In this document: in pieces, positions 45,723 through 55,048 of the stretch | Position numbering within the stretch: the first letter of the stretch is position 1 | Layout: each line of letters starts with the position of its first letter | Assembly: GCA_944320815.1 (NCBI GenBank) | Contig: CALUIZ010000014.1 | Coordinates: forward strand, 1-64,000 | Direction: 5' to 3' | From: an uncultured Phocaeicola sp. | GTDB taxonomy: Bacteria; Bacteroidota; Bacteroidia; Bacteroidales; Bacteroidaceae | Length of the DNA stretch: 64,000 nt | Position numbers and translations under genes: made by a program | Notes under the pieces: model-generated | The model's input: the letters and a program-made list of their open reading frames with translations, nothing else | Databases searched by the model: none | What the model was told of the DNA's origin: nothing

Positions 45723-45974
45723 TGTTGCATTTCCATCCGGATGAGATGCAAGGATGTATTTTGTGGATATCTATTAGGTAAGTTTATTCAATTGTGAACG
45801 CATTGCGTTCACAATTGAACTAGACATAATATCGCATGCTGATTCAGATAGACGAATCCGATGAGCGTGTGGGTTTTCTTTCCCCCATGTCGGACGTTGT
45901 TCCTTTTTTGATAATGGAGAAGTATAGTCGGGTCATCTTCTGAATGCCTCTTTTTGCAAATAACGACATTCTTG
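45723..45974. other. Gene-free stretch right of the second repeat
   Basis: Contains two palindromes: TTGCAT/ATGCAA enclosing CATCCGGATG (45725-45751), directly beside the repeat end, and the 15-bp palindrome at 45787-45819. A minus-strand frame across 45809-46240 is a shadow of the DUF1349 gene. Confidence 0.6.
45787..45819. repeat. Perfect 15-bp inverted repeat with 3-base loop
   Basis: TTCAATTGTGAACGC, ATT, GCGTTCACAATTGAA. No T tract on either side, so it is not a standard terminator. It lies about 155 bp beyond the stop of the DUF1349 gene. Confidence 0.85.
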
Positions 45975-46712
45975 TCAATCTCCTGTGCGGAAATCACTGA
46001 CAGAAGTATGTTCCAGAGACACTTCTTCAAATATGCTGGTACATACTCCGGCTGTGGGGCTTTGGCTGGCAATGCCCACCCACATCTGTGCCGGATAATA
46101 ATTCTTGTATAGTCTGACCATCTGCCATTCTTTTTTGTCAAACGAATAATAGCTGGCCAATGTGCGCGTATCCGACGAGAGGCGTAAATAAATGGTCGGC
46201 ACATCAAGCTTTTGGTGATTATTGTCGTCTGACGTTCCAAAAGTGCGGACCGTTACTATACGGTGATTGCCCCGTTCATCTTGTTCAAAACATAGTTTTT
46301 GCCATATGGTGTCGTTGGCATACACGAAAAGGTCGGCGGCATTGTATAACCCTTCCTCTGTAAACCCGGGTGTGACTTTAGCGGTAAGCGTAAAAGGCTT
46401 GGTGTTGTCTATGGCTGAGAGCAGAATCGGAATAGTGTTGTTTGTCAGTTTTCCGTTCGGATCGCAGAAGATATCCCGCTTCTCCGTGCAACTGAACTCA
46501 AGTTTGTCTTGCTCCTTCACGGCAATGCAGGTGTCTGCGCCATTGAGCGCGTGTGTAAAAGTTAAGTTGCCCAACTGTATGTCACATTCTGTAATGTTTC
46601 TGGCTAAAACGTTTTCTGACATAACCTGAGGTTTCTCCTCTGTCTGTTTCTGTTGGCAGCTTCCCAAAATCAAATTACCCATTAGGGCGGCAAGAATCAT
46701 TGTTCTCTTCAT
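45975..46712 (-). CDS. DUF1349 lipoprotein (concanavalin/LamG-like fold)
   Basis: 245 residues. Lipobox LILGSC (C19). The body has the DUF1349 pattern seen in YesU-like proteins: REKRDIFCDPNG-like TEKRDIFCDPNG, FTLTAKVTPGFTEEGLYNAADLFVYANDTIWQKLCFE, an arginine/tryptophan strand YYSFDKKEWQMVRLY and the closing VGIASQSPTAGVCTSIFEEVSLE. These are beta-sandwich proteins, often carbohydrate-related; the ligand is unknown. Divergent from the frameshifted LuxR-type regulator, which may control it. Minus-strand TACTTTTG at 46828-46821 is a possible -7, giving a leader of about 100 bases. Confidence 0.82.
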   Translation of the reverse strand: MKRTMILAALMGNLILGSCQQKQTEEKPQVMSENVLARNITECDIQLGNLTFTHALNGADTCIAVKEQDKLEFSCTEKRDIFCDPNGKLTNNTIPILLSAIDNTKPFTLTAKVTPGFTEEGLYNAADLFVYANDTIWQKLCFEQDERGNHRIVTVRTFGTSDDNNHQKLDVPTIYLRLSSDTRTLASYYSFDKKEWQMVRLYKNYYPAQMWVGIASQSPTAGVCTSIFEEVSLEHTSVSDFRTGD

Positions 46713-46770
46713 CTCTTGATATTTTTAATGATTTCACTTAACCGGTGAAAGTATTTAGCATAGAATGCAT

Positions 46771-46828
46771 TACCTTTGCCACCGTTGTTGCGGCTGTTGC
46801 CGCTGCATGTTTTACATGTGCAAAAGTA
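46771..46828. promoter_or_regulatory. Divergent promoter region between the DUF1349 and LuxR-type genes
   Basis: Plus-strand TACCTTTG (46771-46778) for the regulator and minus-strand TACTTTTG (46828-46821) for the lipoprotein. Between them lie hairpins GCGGC-TGTT-GCCGC (46790-46803) and CATGT-TTT-ACATG. Neither -7 has a good -33, which may mean activator dependence. Confidence 0.4.
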
Positions 46829-46876
46829 GTGGTCCTGAACAGAATGTACAATAGTCAAAATTAGCCATTCTTAATC

Positions 46877-47643
46877 ATGAGCATTGAAGAAGAAAACTTG
46901 AAGGAACAACTTGTCAAGCAGAATTTCAGTGATTCCGGTAACAGCCGCCAAAACGTCCTTGAACGAAGAATGGCTTTGGCCCGGACAATTGCTGAAACGG
47001 AAAACGGTATAGCAGTCTTATCCGATTTTGAGAAAGAAACAAGTTATATATATTCAGGCAGATTGGGTGAAAAATTAGGTTTGGGAAAGTCTGTCATGAA
47101 AGCGTCTTCTGCATTCGAGGAACAAATATTCAATCTTATACCATCAAAGGAGCTGGTAGAAAGACATGTGTTGGAACTGCGTTTTCTGCAGCTTCAGAAA
47201 ACATTGCCAATCAGTGAGCGGCCTTGCTACAATACAATTTGTACACTCCATTTCCTGGTTCCCGGGCATGACAGTATTCCGATACTTCATCGCACCTATT
47301 ATCTGGAAAGTCTGTTCAATGGAAGCATTTGGCTGTCACTTTGTATTTATACTCCTTTCGTTGAGAGCGACAAAAGTGCGATTCATAGTATTGTAAACAA
47401 CCAGACGGGAGAAGTGTATTGTCTGAAACTTACAAACGACTTGACAAGCATATGCTTTCTCCACGTGAAAAGACTGTTCTGAGCCTCTTGTCCAAAGGAC
47501 GGAGCAGCAAGCAGATCGCTGATATATTACACATATCGGTCAATACGGTTTATCGTCACAGGCAGAATATTCTTGCCTCATTGCAAGTGAGCAATACGGC
47601 TGCGGCTGTAGAAATAGCACTCAGGCTTCATCTGATTTCCTGA
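46877..47643 (+). pseudogene. LuxR-type transcription regulator broken by a frameshift
   Basis: The first frame (46877-47482, 201 residues) matches the N-terminal sensor-like domain of a Bacteroidota LuxR family: an ERRMALARTIAETENGIAVLSDF start, LELRFLQLQKTLP and SIPILHRTYYLESLFNGSIWLSLC, then NQTGEVYCLK. The second frame, open from 47389 to 47643, supplies the missing LuxR helix-turn-helix: LSPREKTVLSLLSKGRSSKQIADILHIS, then NTVYRHRQNILASL. The span 767 nt is one base short of whole codons, consistent with a 1-nt deletion between about 47389 and 47482, most likely near 47420-47450. No classic slippery heptamer is seen. A sequencing error is also possible. Confidence 0.8.
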
Positions 47644-47773
47644 AATCGAGGCCTACAGCGTTGTTGCCACGGCAAAACGGCATTCAGCTTCCGTGATCCT
47701 CTCCTGATTGTTTAACCGTCAATCTCCTTGCATTAATCTGCCTGAATCCGGCGGTTTTCCCGCATATTTTTTC

Positions 47774-47781
47774 TAAGTTTG
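47774..47781 (+). promoter_or_regulatory. -7 element of the DUF4286-ruvC operon
   Basis: TAAGTTTG fits TAnnTTTG, with a start near 47788 and ATG at 47810. No -33 match. Confidence 0.5.
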
Positions 47782-47809
47782 TAGCCCGAATCAATAAGAA
47801 GAAAGAATT

Positions 47810-48115
47810 ATGTTGGTTTACAATACAACTTATCACGTAGAACTGGCTGACGCACGTAATTTCGTCATCTGGCTGAACGAGTGTTACATTCCCGAAGCGG
47901 AGAAAAGCGGCGAGGTGAAGAACCCCCGCATCCTCCGTATCCTGAGCCATAAAGAACAGGACAGCGAATGCTTTTCCCTGCAGTGGGAGGTGGAGGACTC
48001 TGCCGCCTTGCACCGCTGGCTGGTGAATGGCGGAGAGCGTCTGAACGGAGAAATCGGCAAGATATTCAAGGATAGAGTGGTCGGATTCCCGACATTGATG
48101 GAGGTCATCAGGTGA
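47810..48115 (+). CDS. DUF4286 family protein
   Basis: 101 residues. A small ferredoxin-like-fold protein typical of Bacteroidota: [31 protein letters not shown] at the N-terminus, [17 protein letters not shown] and the closing [14 protein letters not shown]. Function unknown. Its TGA overlaps the GTG start of ruvC (GTGA), so the two are probably translationally coupled; this pairing recurs in the phylum. Confidence 0.88.
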   Translation: MLVYNTTYHVELADARNFVIWLNECYIPEAEKSGEVKNPRILRILSHKEQDSECFSLQWEVEDSAALHRWLVNGGERLNGEIGKIFKDRVVGFPTLMEVIR

Positions 48116-48681
48116 TACATCCGGTCAGAGAAAAAATTATTATGGGAATCGACCCTGGAACCAACCTGATGGGCTACGGGGTGCTGAAGGTTACCGGCGT
48201 GAAGCCACAGGTGATGGCGCTCGGGGTGATTGACCTCCGCAAATGCGGTGACCCTTATCTGAAGCTGAAGCACATTTATCAGCGGGTGCAGGGCATCATC
48301 GCTTCGTATCTTCCCGATGAACTGGCTATTGAGGCTCCTTTTTTCGGGAAGAACGTGCAGTCGATGCTGAAACTCGGACGGGCGCAGGGGGTGGCCATTG
48401 TGGCGGCTCTCTGCCGCGACATTCCTGTCACTGAATATGCTCCTCTGAAAATCAAGCTGGCCATCACCGGAAACGGACAGGCTAGCAAGGAGCAGGTGGC
48501 GGACATGTTGAAGCGCATGCTCCATATCCCGGAGTCGGAGATGGGACCTTTCCTTGACGCTACTGACGCGCTGGGAGCTGCCTACTGCCATTATCTGCAG
48601 ATGGGGTGTCCTGAGCTTCCCAAGGCTTATTCGGGGTGGAAGGATTTTGTCGCCAAGAATCCCGGACGGATAAAGAAATGA
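48112..48681 (+). CDS. ruvC: Holliday junction resolvase RuvC
   Basis: 189 residues with a GTG start overlapping the DUF4286 stop. Cleaves Holliday junctions in recombination. The acidic catalytic residues are in [23 protein letters not shown] and [14 protein letters not shown]. The GTG start gives the N-terminus [10 protein letters not shown] that fits relatives in the phylum; the internal ATG at 48142 would cut into the first strand. RuvA and RuvB are not in the window. Confidence 0.95.
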   Translation: MIHPVREKIIMGIDPGTNLMGYGVLKVTGVKPQVMALGVIDLRKCGDPYLKLKHIYQRVQGIIASYLPDELAIEAPFFGKNVQSMLKLGRAQGVAIVAALCRDIPVTEYAPLKIKLAITGNGQASKEQVADMLKRMLHIPESEMGPFLDATDALGAAYCHYLQMGCPELPKAYSGWKDFVAKNPGRIKK

Positions 48682-48752
48682 CGAGGGATGGCATGGCGGA
48701 AAGTTTATGTGATTTGTGAGAATTTGTGTGTCGGAAAGGCACATGTTGTGTT

Positions 48753-50753
48753 ATGATGAGACTGAAACATTTGTTTTTGATGTCGGTGATTGCGGCTGCC
48801 GGATGCGGTTCGTCGCATCAGGATGAGTTTTCTTCATTCGATGATTATCCTGTCTTTGCCGGCGAGTGGGAAGAGATGGTCTATTCTCCTTCGTCCACCC
48901 GCTTCTCTTTGTGGGCACCTACTGCACAGGAGGTGCGTGTGCTGCTTTATGATGCGGGTCAGGGAGGCTCGGCCTATAAGATGTTGCCGATGGAGGAGGC
49001 CGACGGCGGGATGTGGAAGACAACCGTGGAGGAGGATCTGAACGGGAAGTTTTATACATTTAACGTGAAAATAGGAGATGTCTGGCTGGGTGATACTCCG
49101 GGACTGCTGGCCAGGGCTGTGGGGGTGAACGGAGACCGTGCGGCAGTCATTGACCTTGACGCTACCGACCCTCAAGGATGGGATTCTGACAGACGTCCGC
49201 CGATGAAGGGATTTTCCGACATGGTGATTTATGAAATGCATCACCGTGATTTCTCGATTGATACGGTTTCCGGCATCAGAAACCGCGGGAAGTTTCTGGC
49301 CCTTACGGAAGAGGGGACCGCCACTTATTTGGGGGAAAAGACAGGCATTGACCATTTGAAGGAACTGGGTGTCACGCATGTGCAGATTCTTCCTTCGTTT
49401 GATTTCTCCACGGTGGACGAGGCCCGTCTTGACCGGCCGCAATACAATTGGGGATATGACCCGAAGAATTACAACGTGCCCGAAGGCTCTTATTCTACCG
49501 ACCCGTACAGGCCGGATGTGCGTATCCGTGAGTTCAAGCAGATGGTGATGGCGTTGCATCGTGCGGGTATCCGCGTGATTATGGATGTGGCGTACAATCA
49601 TACGGCAATGGCCAGAGGCAGCAACTTTGAGCGTACTGTGCCGGGTTATTTCTACCGGCATGCGGAGGACGGAAAATTTGCGGACGCTTCGGGGTGTGGC
49701 AACGAGACGGCGAGCGAACGGCCTATGATGCGCCGGTTTATGGTGGAGTCGGTATGTTACTGGGCGAATGAGTATCATGTCGACGGTTTCCGTTTCGACC
49801 TGATGGCCGTCCATGATGTCAGGACGATGAAAGAGATCCGTAGTGCGCTTGACAGGATAGACCCTACCATCTATGTAGGGGGCGAAGGGTGGACGGTGAA
49901 TCCTCCTCAGTTGCCTGAAGAGCAGCTTGCCTTGAAGAGAAACATCGGATGCCTGCCGGGTATCGCCGCGTTCAGCGATGAATTCCGCGACAGTCTCCGC
50001 GGGGTGTGGGATGATGATTCGAAAGGGGCTTTTCTCATCGGAAAGCGGGGATTCTCTGACGGGGTGAAGTTCGGATTGGCCGGAGGAGTGCCGCATCCGC
50101 AGGTGAAGACGGATTCTGTGGATGGTCCGCTGAGGAACTGGGCGGAGGAACCTTCCCAGATGATTAGCTATATGAGCTGCCATGACGACAAGTGTATCAC
50201 AGACCGTATCCGCTCTACTCTGCCGGGAGCTTCCGTGCAGGAGCAGGAGGCACTGATAAAACTGGGCATGACGGCGGTACTCACTTCGCAGGGCATACCG
50301 TTCATCTTTGCGGGTGATGAGGTGATGCGCAGCAAATTGGGAGTAAGCAATTCGTATGTCAGTCCAGACAGCGTCAATGCTATCGACTGGCGTAACAAGA
50401 CGGTCTACCGTGATTTGTTTGATTATACGAAAGGGCTGATTGCCATGCGCAAGGCTCATCCTGCATTCCGTCTGGGTGATGCGGAACTGGTACGGAAGCA
50501 TCTTGAATTTCTTCCCGTACCTTCGGACAATGTGGTGGCCTTCCGTCTTGTCGGGACACCGGGGGGAGATTCGTGGCTGAATACGGTGGTCGTGTTGAAT
50601 GCGGACACTGCCCCTGCGGAGATTGACGTTCCGGAGGGCAAATACTGGATTGTTTGTCATGAGGGAAAGATTGACAATGTAACAGGACTCGGTACGGTGA
50701 GCGGAAATAAACTGACCGTGGCACCACGGAGTGCGATGATAGTGCATCAGTGA
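48753..50753 (+). CDS. pulA: Type I pullulanase, lipoprotein
   Basis: 666 residues from the ATG at 48753 (or 48756). Lipobox IAAAGC (C18) places it at the cell surface or periplasm. Debranches alpha-1,6 links in pullulan, glycogen or starch. An N-terminal CBM48-like domain (TRFSLWAPTAQEVRVLLY) precedes the GH13 barrel with the type I signature YNWGYDPKNYNVPEGSY, MDVAYNHT, the nucleophile in GFRFDLMAVHD, the acid/base in VGGEGW and MSCHDD. A C-terminal beta domain follows. Single gene; no susCD-like pair is nearby. Confidence 0.93.
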   Translation: MMRLKHLFLMSVIAAAGCGSSHQDEFSSFDDYPVFAGEWEEMVYSPSSTRFSLWAPTAQEVRVLLYDAGQGGSAYKMLPMEEADGGMWKTTVEEDLNGKFYTFNVKIGDVWLGDTPGLLARAVGVNGDRAAVIDLDATDPQGWDSDRRPPMKGFSDMVIYEMHHRDFSIDTVSGIRNRGKFLALTEEGTATYLGEKTGIDHLKELGVTHVQILPSFDFSTVDEARLDRPQYNWGYDPKNYNVPEGSYSTDPYRPDVRIREFKQMVMALHRAGIRVIMDVAYNHTAMARGSNFERTVPGYFYRHAEDGKFADASGCGNETASERPMMRRFMVESVCYWANEYHVDGFRFDLMAVHDVRTMKEIRSALDRIDPTIYVGGEGWTVNPPQLPEEQLALKRNIGCLPGIAAFSDEFRDSLRGVWDDDSKGAFLIGKRGFSDGVKFGLAGGVPHPQVKTDSVDGPLRNWAEEPSQMISYMSCHDDKCITDRIRSTLPGASVQEQEALIKLGMTAVLTSQGIPFIFAGDEVMRSKLGVSNSYVSPDSVNAIDWRNKTVYRDLFDYTKGLIAMRKAHPAFRLGDAELVRKHLEFLPVPSDNVVAFRLVGTPGGDSWLNTVVVLNADTAPAEIDVPEGKYWIVCHEGKIDNVTGLGTVSGNKLTVAPRSAMIVHQ

Positions 50754-50791
50754 TGTCCCATGTGGGTCCATAAAAATAAAAACAGCGAGAC

Positions 50792-52240
50792 ATGCAGAAT
50801 ATAATTGCAATTGAGAATGGGGTGACGCGCAATCCTGTGTACAGGATGCGGGATCCGTTGAACCTTCGGATAGGGAAGGGGGAACATGTGGCCATTGTGG
50901 GGCCTAACGGGGCAGGGAAGAGTCTGCTTGTGGATACCATTACGGGGCGTTATCCACTTCTGATGAATGAGGTGATGTATGATTTTTCTCCTTCTGAATC
51001 GAAAATGGCGTGCGATAACATCAAGTATATCACTTTCCGTGACTCTTATGGTGATTCGGACGCTACCTATTATTATCAGCAGCGGTGGAATACACACGAC
51101 ATTGACGACACGCCTGTGGTGCGCGACTTGTTGCCGTCTTGCAGGAATGAGGAACTGAGGAAGGCACTCTACGGTCTGTTCGGGGTGGAAGAGATGCTCG
51201 ACAAGCACATCATTCTGCTTTCGAGTGGTGAGCTGCGCAAGTTCCAGCTCACGAAAGCTTTGTTAGGCGGACCGCGGGTGTTGATTATGGACAATCCTTT
51301 TATCGGCCTTGATGCGAAAACGCGTGACCAGCTCCGTGCGTTGCTGCGCGGACTGACGGAACTGGCTTCCTTGCAAGTGGTTCTTGTACTTTCGAAAACA
51401 GATGACATTCCGGATTTCATCACGCATGTGATTCCGGTGGATGACCGTCGTGTGGAACCGATGGTCAGTCTGCGGGAATATTTGGACCGGTGTCCGGAAA
51501 TTCCGGCGCATGTGCTGTCCGAAGAAAAGCGTCGGCGGATATTGGAACTGCCGTATGCGGAGAATCTTTATCATACTGAACGTATCGTTGATCTGCACAA
51601 GGTCAGTATTCGTTATGGCGACCGGATTATTCTGAAAGATTTGGACTGGAGTGTGAAGTGTGGGGAAAAATGGGCGTTGAGCGGTGACAACGGTTCCGGG
51701 AAGTCCACTCTTCTCAGTCTGGTGTGTGCGGACAATCCCAAAAGTTATGCCTGCAACATTTCTCTGTTCGGAAAGAAGCGGGGCAGCGGTGAAAGCATCT
51801 GGGAAATCAAGAAGCACATCGGATATGTGAGTCCGGAAATGCATCGTGCCTACCTGAAGAATCTTCCGGCTGTTGACATTGTGGCAAGCGGTTTGCATGA
51901 TTCCATCGGATTGTACAGGAAGATGCGGGATGAGGACCGTGAGAGGTGTGAATGGTGGATGGATATTTTCGGCATAGCCGGACTGAAGGACCGGAGCTTT
52001 CTTCAGCTTTCAAGTGGAGAACAGCGGATGGTGCTGCTTGCGCGTGCTTTCGTCAAGGACCCGGAACTACTGATTCTTGATGAACCGCTTCACGGGCTGG
52101 ACATGTGGAACCGGCGGCTGGTGAAGGACATCATAGAGGCTTTCTGTGAAAGAAGAGACAAGACAATGATTATGGTGACGCATTACAAGGAAGAGCTTCC
52201 GGATGTGATTACGCATTCTCTATACTTGAGAAGAAATTGA
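50792..52240 (+). CDS. Tandem ABC ATPase (ModF-like), cytoplasmic
   Basis: 482 residues with two ATP-binding cassettes and no membrane segments. First cassette: Walker A VGPNGAGKSLL, signature LSSGELRKFQLTKALL, Walker B VLIMDNPFIGLD, where the catalytic glutamate is replaced by Asn. Second cassette: DNGSGKSTLL, LSSGEQRMVLLARAF and canonical LLILDEPLHGLD. The layout resembles ModF/PhrA-type proteins tied to molybdate transport or of unknown role, but no transporter genes are near. Converges on the flavin oxidoreductase gene across a strong hairpin. Confidence 0.85.
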   Translation: MQNIIAIENGVTRNPVYRMRDPLNLRIGKGEHVAIVGPNGAGKSLLVDTITGRYPLLMNEVMYDFSPSESKMACDNIKYITFRDSYGDSDATYYYQQRWNTHDIDDTPVVRDLLPSCRNEELRKALYGLFGVEEMLDKHIILLSSGELRKFQLTKALLGGPRVLIMDNPFIGLDAKTRDQLRALLRGLTELASLQVVLVLSKTDDIPDFITHVIPVDDRRVEPMVSLREYLDRCPEIPAHVLSEEKRRRILELPYAENLYHTERIVDLHKVSIRYGDRIILKDLDWSVKCGEKWALSGDNGSGKSTLLSLVCADNPKSYACNISLFGKKRGSGESIWEIKKHIGYVSPEMHRAYLKNLPAVDIVASGLHDSIGLYRKMRDEDRERCEWWMDIFGIAGLKDRSFLQLSSGEQRMVLLARAFVKDPELLILDEPLHGLDMWNRRLVKDIIEAFCERRDKTMIMVTHYKEELPDVITHSLYLRRN

Positions 52241-52287
52241 AAGTTATGGCTTGCGGCGGAGAATATCCGGTGGATACCTTTAAAATG

Positions 52288-52331
52288 AAAATGGCATATG
52301 CAAATGGTGGATACATTTCATATGCCATTTT
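52288..52331. terminator. Bidirectional hairpin between convergent genes
   Basis: AAAATGGCATATG (52288-52300) pairs perfectly with CATATGCCATTTT (52319-52331). Inside, AAATG/CATTT extends the stem past one bulged C. A and T runs at the ends suit termination from both sides. Confidence 0.75.
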
Positions 52332-52375
52332 CGTCATCTGTTCATCCGAGTTTCAGATTCAAGGTGTTTTTTTGC

Positions 52376-53314
52376 TTATAGTTCCATTAACCTTTCTTTC
52401 GCTTGTCTGTATTCAGAGCGAAGTTCTTCCATCACTTCATTTACGGTCTGCAGTTGTCTGAGCATGGAGGCCGCTTGGCCGATTTCCAGTTCTCCGTCGA
52501 AAATGTCTCCTTCAAAGATACCTTTTTTGGCACGTCCCTTTCCAAGCAGTTCGCGCATCTCATCGGCGGATGCGCCGCGGCTTTCGGCTTCTTCCACCTG
52601 CCTGTAAAATTCGTTCTTGACAAGTCGGGTGGGAGAGAGCTGCTTCAAAGTCAGAATGGTATCTCCTTCATTCAGTCTCAGACAGCGGTCTTTGAATGAA
52701 AAATGTGCGGAGCTTTCTCTCGTCAAGGCGAATCGTGTGCCCATCTGTACACCGTCTGCACCCAAAATCTGGGCTGCCAGAATCCCTTCTCCCGTGACGA
52801 TTCCTCCGGCCGCAATAAGCGGTACCGTACAGATTCTTTTTACGGCAGGAACCAGACAGAAGGTAGTCGTCTCTTCCCGTCCGTTGTGGCCTCCGGCTTC
52901 AAATCCTTCTGCCACGATGGCATCAACTCCTGCCTCTTCACACTTGGCGGCGAAGCGGGTGGAGGAAATCACATGAGCTACCTTTATACCGGCATTGTGG
53001 AGAAACTCTGTCCATTTGGACGGGCTTCCGGCCGAAGTGAATACGATTTTCACTCCCTCCGCCACAATGATGTCCATGATTTTTTCCAGTTCAGGATACA
53101 TGAGCGGAACGTTTACACCAAAAGGTTTTTCAGTGGCAGCCTTACATTTCCGGATGTGTTCCTGAAGCGTTTCGGGATGCATGGATCCGGCTCCCAGCAG
53201 TCCCAGTCCTCCGGCATTGCTTACTGCCGAAGCCAGTCTCCATCCGCTGCACCACACCATTCCTCCCTGAATGATGGGATATTTGATATTGAAAAGGTGA
53301 CAGACGCGGTTCAT
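52376..53314 (-). CDS. NAD(P)H-dependent flavin oxidoreductase (nitronate monooxygenase/FabK-like)
   Basis: 312 residues. TIM-barrel FMN protein: YPIIQGGMVWCSGWRLASAVSNAGGLGLLGAG at the N-terminus (given in part), PFGVNVPL, EGFEAGGHNG with the conserved histidine, and IAAGGIVTGEGILAAQILGADGVQMGTRF for FMN phosphate. The family covers nitronate monooxygenases and enoyl-ACP reductase II; both readings fit and I cannot separate them. Last gene of the seven-gene run, 5 bp after the TPR protein. Confidence 0.85.
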   Translation of the reverse strand: MNRVCHLFNIKYPIIQGGMVWCSGWRLASAVSNAGGLGLLGAGSMHPETLQEHIRKCKAATEKPFGVNVPLMYPELEKIMDIIVAEGVKIVFTSAGSPSKWTEFLHNAGIKVAHVISSTRFAAKCEEAGVDAIVAEGFEAGGHNGREETTTFCLVPAVKRICTVPLIAAGGIVTGEGILAAQILGADGVQMGTRFALTRESSAHFSFKDRCLRLNEGDTILTLKQLSPTRLVKNEFYRQVEEAESRGASADEMRELLGKGRAKKGIFEGDIFDGELEIGQAASMLRQLQTVNEVMEELRSEYRQAKERLMEL

Positions 53315-53319
53315 AAATG

Positions 53320-55029
53320 TTATTTTTTATATTTTTCAATCAGGCCGGGTGCCATGGTGTCCCCCAGCTCTTTGGCTTTCTCCAGATTGGCGATGCCTTC
53401 TTCATTTTTCTTCATCAGTATCTGTGCATATCCCAGCATGCGGTAGGCCGTTCCGTCTTTCGGATTCAGCTCTATAGCTTTCTGTAAAGCCTTTATGGCT
53501 TCTTCCGACTGGTTTACGCGCAGATGTATGCTTCCTTTCTCTACCCAGTATGCGCCGTTTCCGGGTTCCATTCCGACGGCTTTATTGATGTCATCGATGG
53601 CCTGCTGGTACATCCGGCATTGCATTTCTGCCTGCTCCCGGATTACGAAAAACTCGGCGGATACCTGTCCCAGCATGGCATCGTAGAAAGCGTTGTAGTC
53701 TTTCACCGCCTCCCTGTATTGTCCGTCTTCAGCCTTCATGCGGGCACGTTCGTAAAGATAGGGGGCGGCATCTTTTCCATAAGGCATGATGAAGCGGGCC
53801 ACGGCACTGTCCATCAGGGCGATGGCCTCTTTCTTTTCTGCCCCTTCAATCAGTTCCTTCGTTTTGGCTGCCGAATAGAATGAAGCGGCAGAAGCCAATG
53901 GAGAACGGTTTACGGCATCATAGCTGGCAAATGCTTCAGCATATTTCTGCTGTGCAAAATAGATGTCGCCTTGAAGTTGGCTGTATAATCCTAGACTGTT
54001 CAGCTCGATAGCTGCATTGATTTCTTTCAGCGCGCGCTCCAGTGTCCAGTCTGCATAGGGCTGCTTTCCGTTCAGTGAAATCACGTAATTGTAAACCAGT
54101 TTGGCAGTTTCGTAGTGCCCTTCCGCTTTGTCATCTGCCATCTTGAGCATTGTTTCAAGGTCGTTGTCTGCCTGTTTGAAATGCTCTTCACCTCCCATTT
54201 CCGCATACAGGGTGGCGCGTCGTGAATACCCTTCACTGTTTTCGGGAAATTTATTGATGAATTCGTTCAGCAATTCCAGGTATCCGTTGTGGTCCAGCTG
54301 TGACGATGCCATATAAAGGAATACGAGAGCCTGTGATTCGTCATCAGGAATGCCTTTGCGTATTCCGATGGACTGCAGCGCGAAATCGTTGGCCGACAAT
54401 GCGGTGATGGAGAGCTTTTCTGCATATCCCACACCGATGGCATATCCGGATTCGTTGTTCTTGTCAGCATTTTTTTGGATGAGTCCCAGCACTTCTCCTG
54501 CCTCGTTCATTATGGGACAGCTCACATTCTTGTCTCCTGTCTTGATGTCCAGCGTATAATAGAACGAGCCGTTCCCGATAGTATCTGTCCGTATGATACT
54601 TCCGCTTTGTCCGGCAATGTTTTTTTGCGTGGAATAAGGAAGCAGGTAAACGTTCTGTCCTGCCGCTCCCGGTTGTGATGCCGTTTTCAGCGGATAGATT
54701 TTTTTGTCGGCTGCAGTCCTGAATTTTACGACATCGTACATGTCGTCCGCTCCTAAGATATAAGTTACGGGCAGCTCTTTTCCTTCTGCCGTGACTACGA
54801 CCGCATGTTCGGCTCCTTTGAACAGACTGTAGTCGGAAACTGCAGTTCCGTCTTCATTGATGTAGAAACCGTTTCCTGTATTCAGAATTTTGTTTTCCTT
54901 GTCGTATGTGATAACCGAAAACACGGCTTTCCGCGCTTTGTCTGCCCATTTTGGCAGTTCTTGGGCAGCCCCTGTATGAAGGGCCATGCCACATGTGAAT
55001 AATAAGATTATCTTTTTTGTTTTGTTCAT
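53320..55029 (-). CDS. Secreted trypsin-like (probably inactive) protease domain fused to TPR repeats
   Basis: 569 residues. Signal peptide ending GAAQ. Residues about 30-215 follow a DegP/trypsin-like pattern (VFSVITYDKENKILNTGNGFYINEDGTAVSDYSLFKGA). The position of the catalytic His holds SLF, and the usual GxSGG around Ser is NVSCPIMNEAGEVLG, so activity is doubtful. The C-terminal half has several TPR helices (GNGAYWVEKGSIHLRVNQSEEAIKALQKAIELNPKDGTAY). Likely a periplasmic scaffold. Member of the dnaN-recN run, 19 bp after rlmB. Confidence 0.82.
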   Translation of the reverse strand: MNKTKKIILLFTCGMALHTGAAQELPKWADKARKAVFSVITYDKENKILNTGNGFYINEDGTAVSDYSLFKGAEHAVVVTAEGKELPVTYILGADDMYDVVKFRTAADKKIYPLKTASQPGAAGQNVYLLPYSTQKNIAGQSGSIIRTDTIGNGSFYYTLDIKTGDKNVSCPIMNEAGEVLGLIQKNADKNNESGYAIGVGYAEKLSITALSANDFALQSIGIRKGIPDDESQALVFLYMASSQLDHNGYLELLNEFINKFPENSEGYSRRATLYAEMGGEEHFKQADNDLETMLKMADDKAEGHYETAKLVYNYVISLNGKQPYADWTLERALKEINAAIELNSLGLYSQLQGDIYFAQQKYAEAFASYDAVNRSPLASAASFYSAAKTKELIEGAEKKEAIALMDSAVARFIMPYGKDAAPYLYERARMKAEDGQYREAVKDYNAFYDAMLGQVSAEFFVIREQAEMQCRMYQQAIDDINKAVGMEPGNGAYWVEKGSIHLRVNQSEEAIKALQKAIELNPKDGTAYRMLGYAQILMKKNEEGIANLEKAKELGDTMAPGLIEKYKK

Positions 55030-55048
55030 ATCTTTTCTGGGATTTGTT

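Noticed and set aside
45787..45819. lac-type operator
   Set aside because: The half-site AATTGTGA recalls LacI/CRP sites, but there is no LacI-type regulator or suitable promoter here, and the symmetry is better described as a hairpin.
45809..46240. Minus-strand frame of 143 residues
   Set aside because: It overlaps the DUF1349 lipoprotein in another frame and shows no family pattern or start context.
47400..47482. Programmed -1 ribosomal frameshift in the LuxR-type gene
   Set aside because: No X XXY YYZ heptamer or downstream pseudoknot is visible in the overlap; a simple 1-nt deletion is the easier reading.
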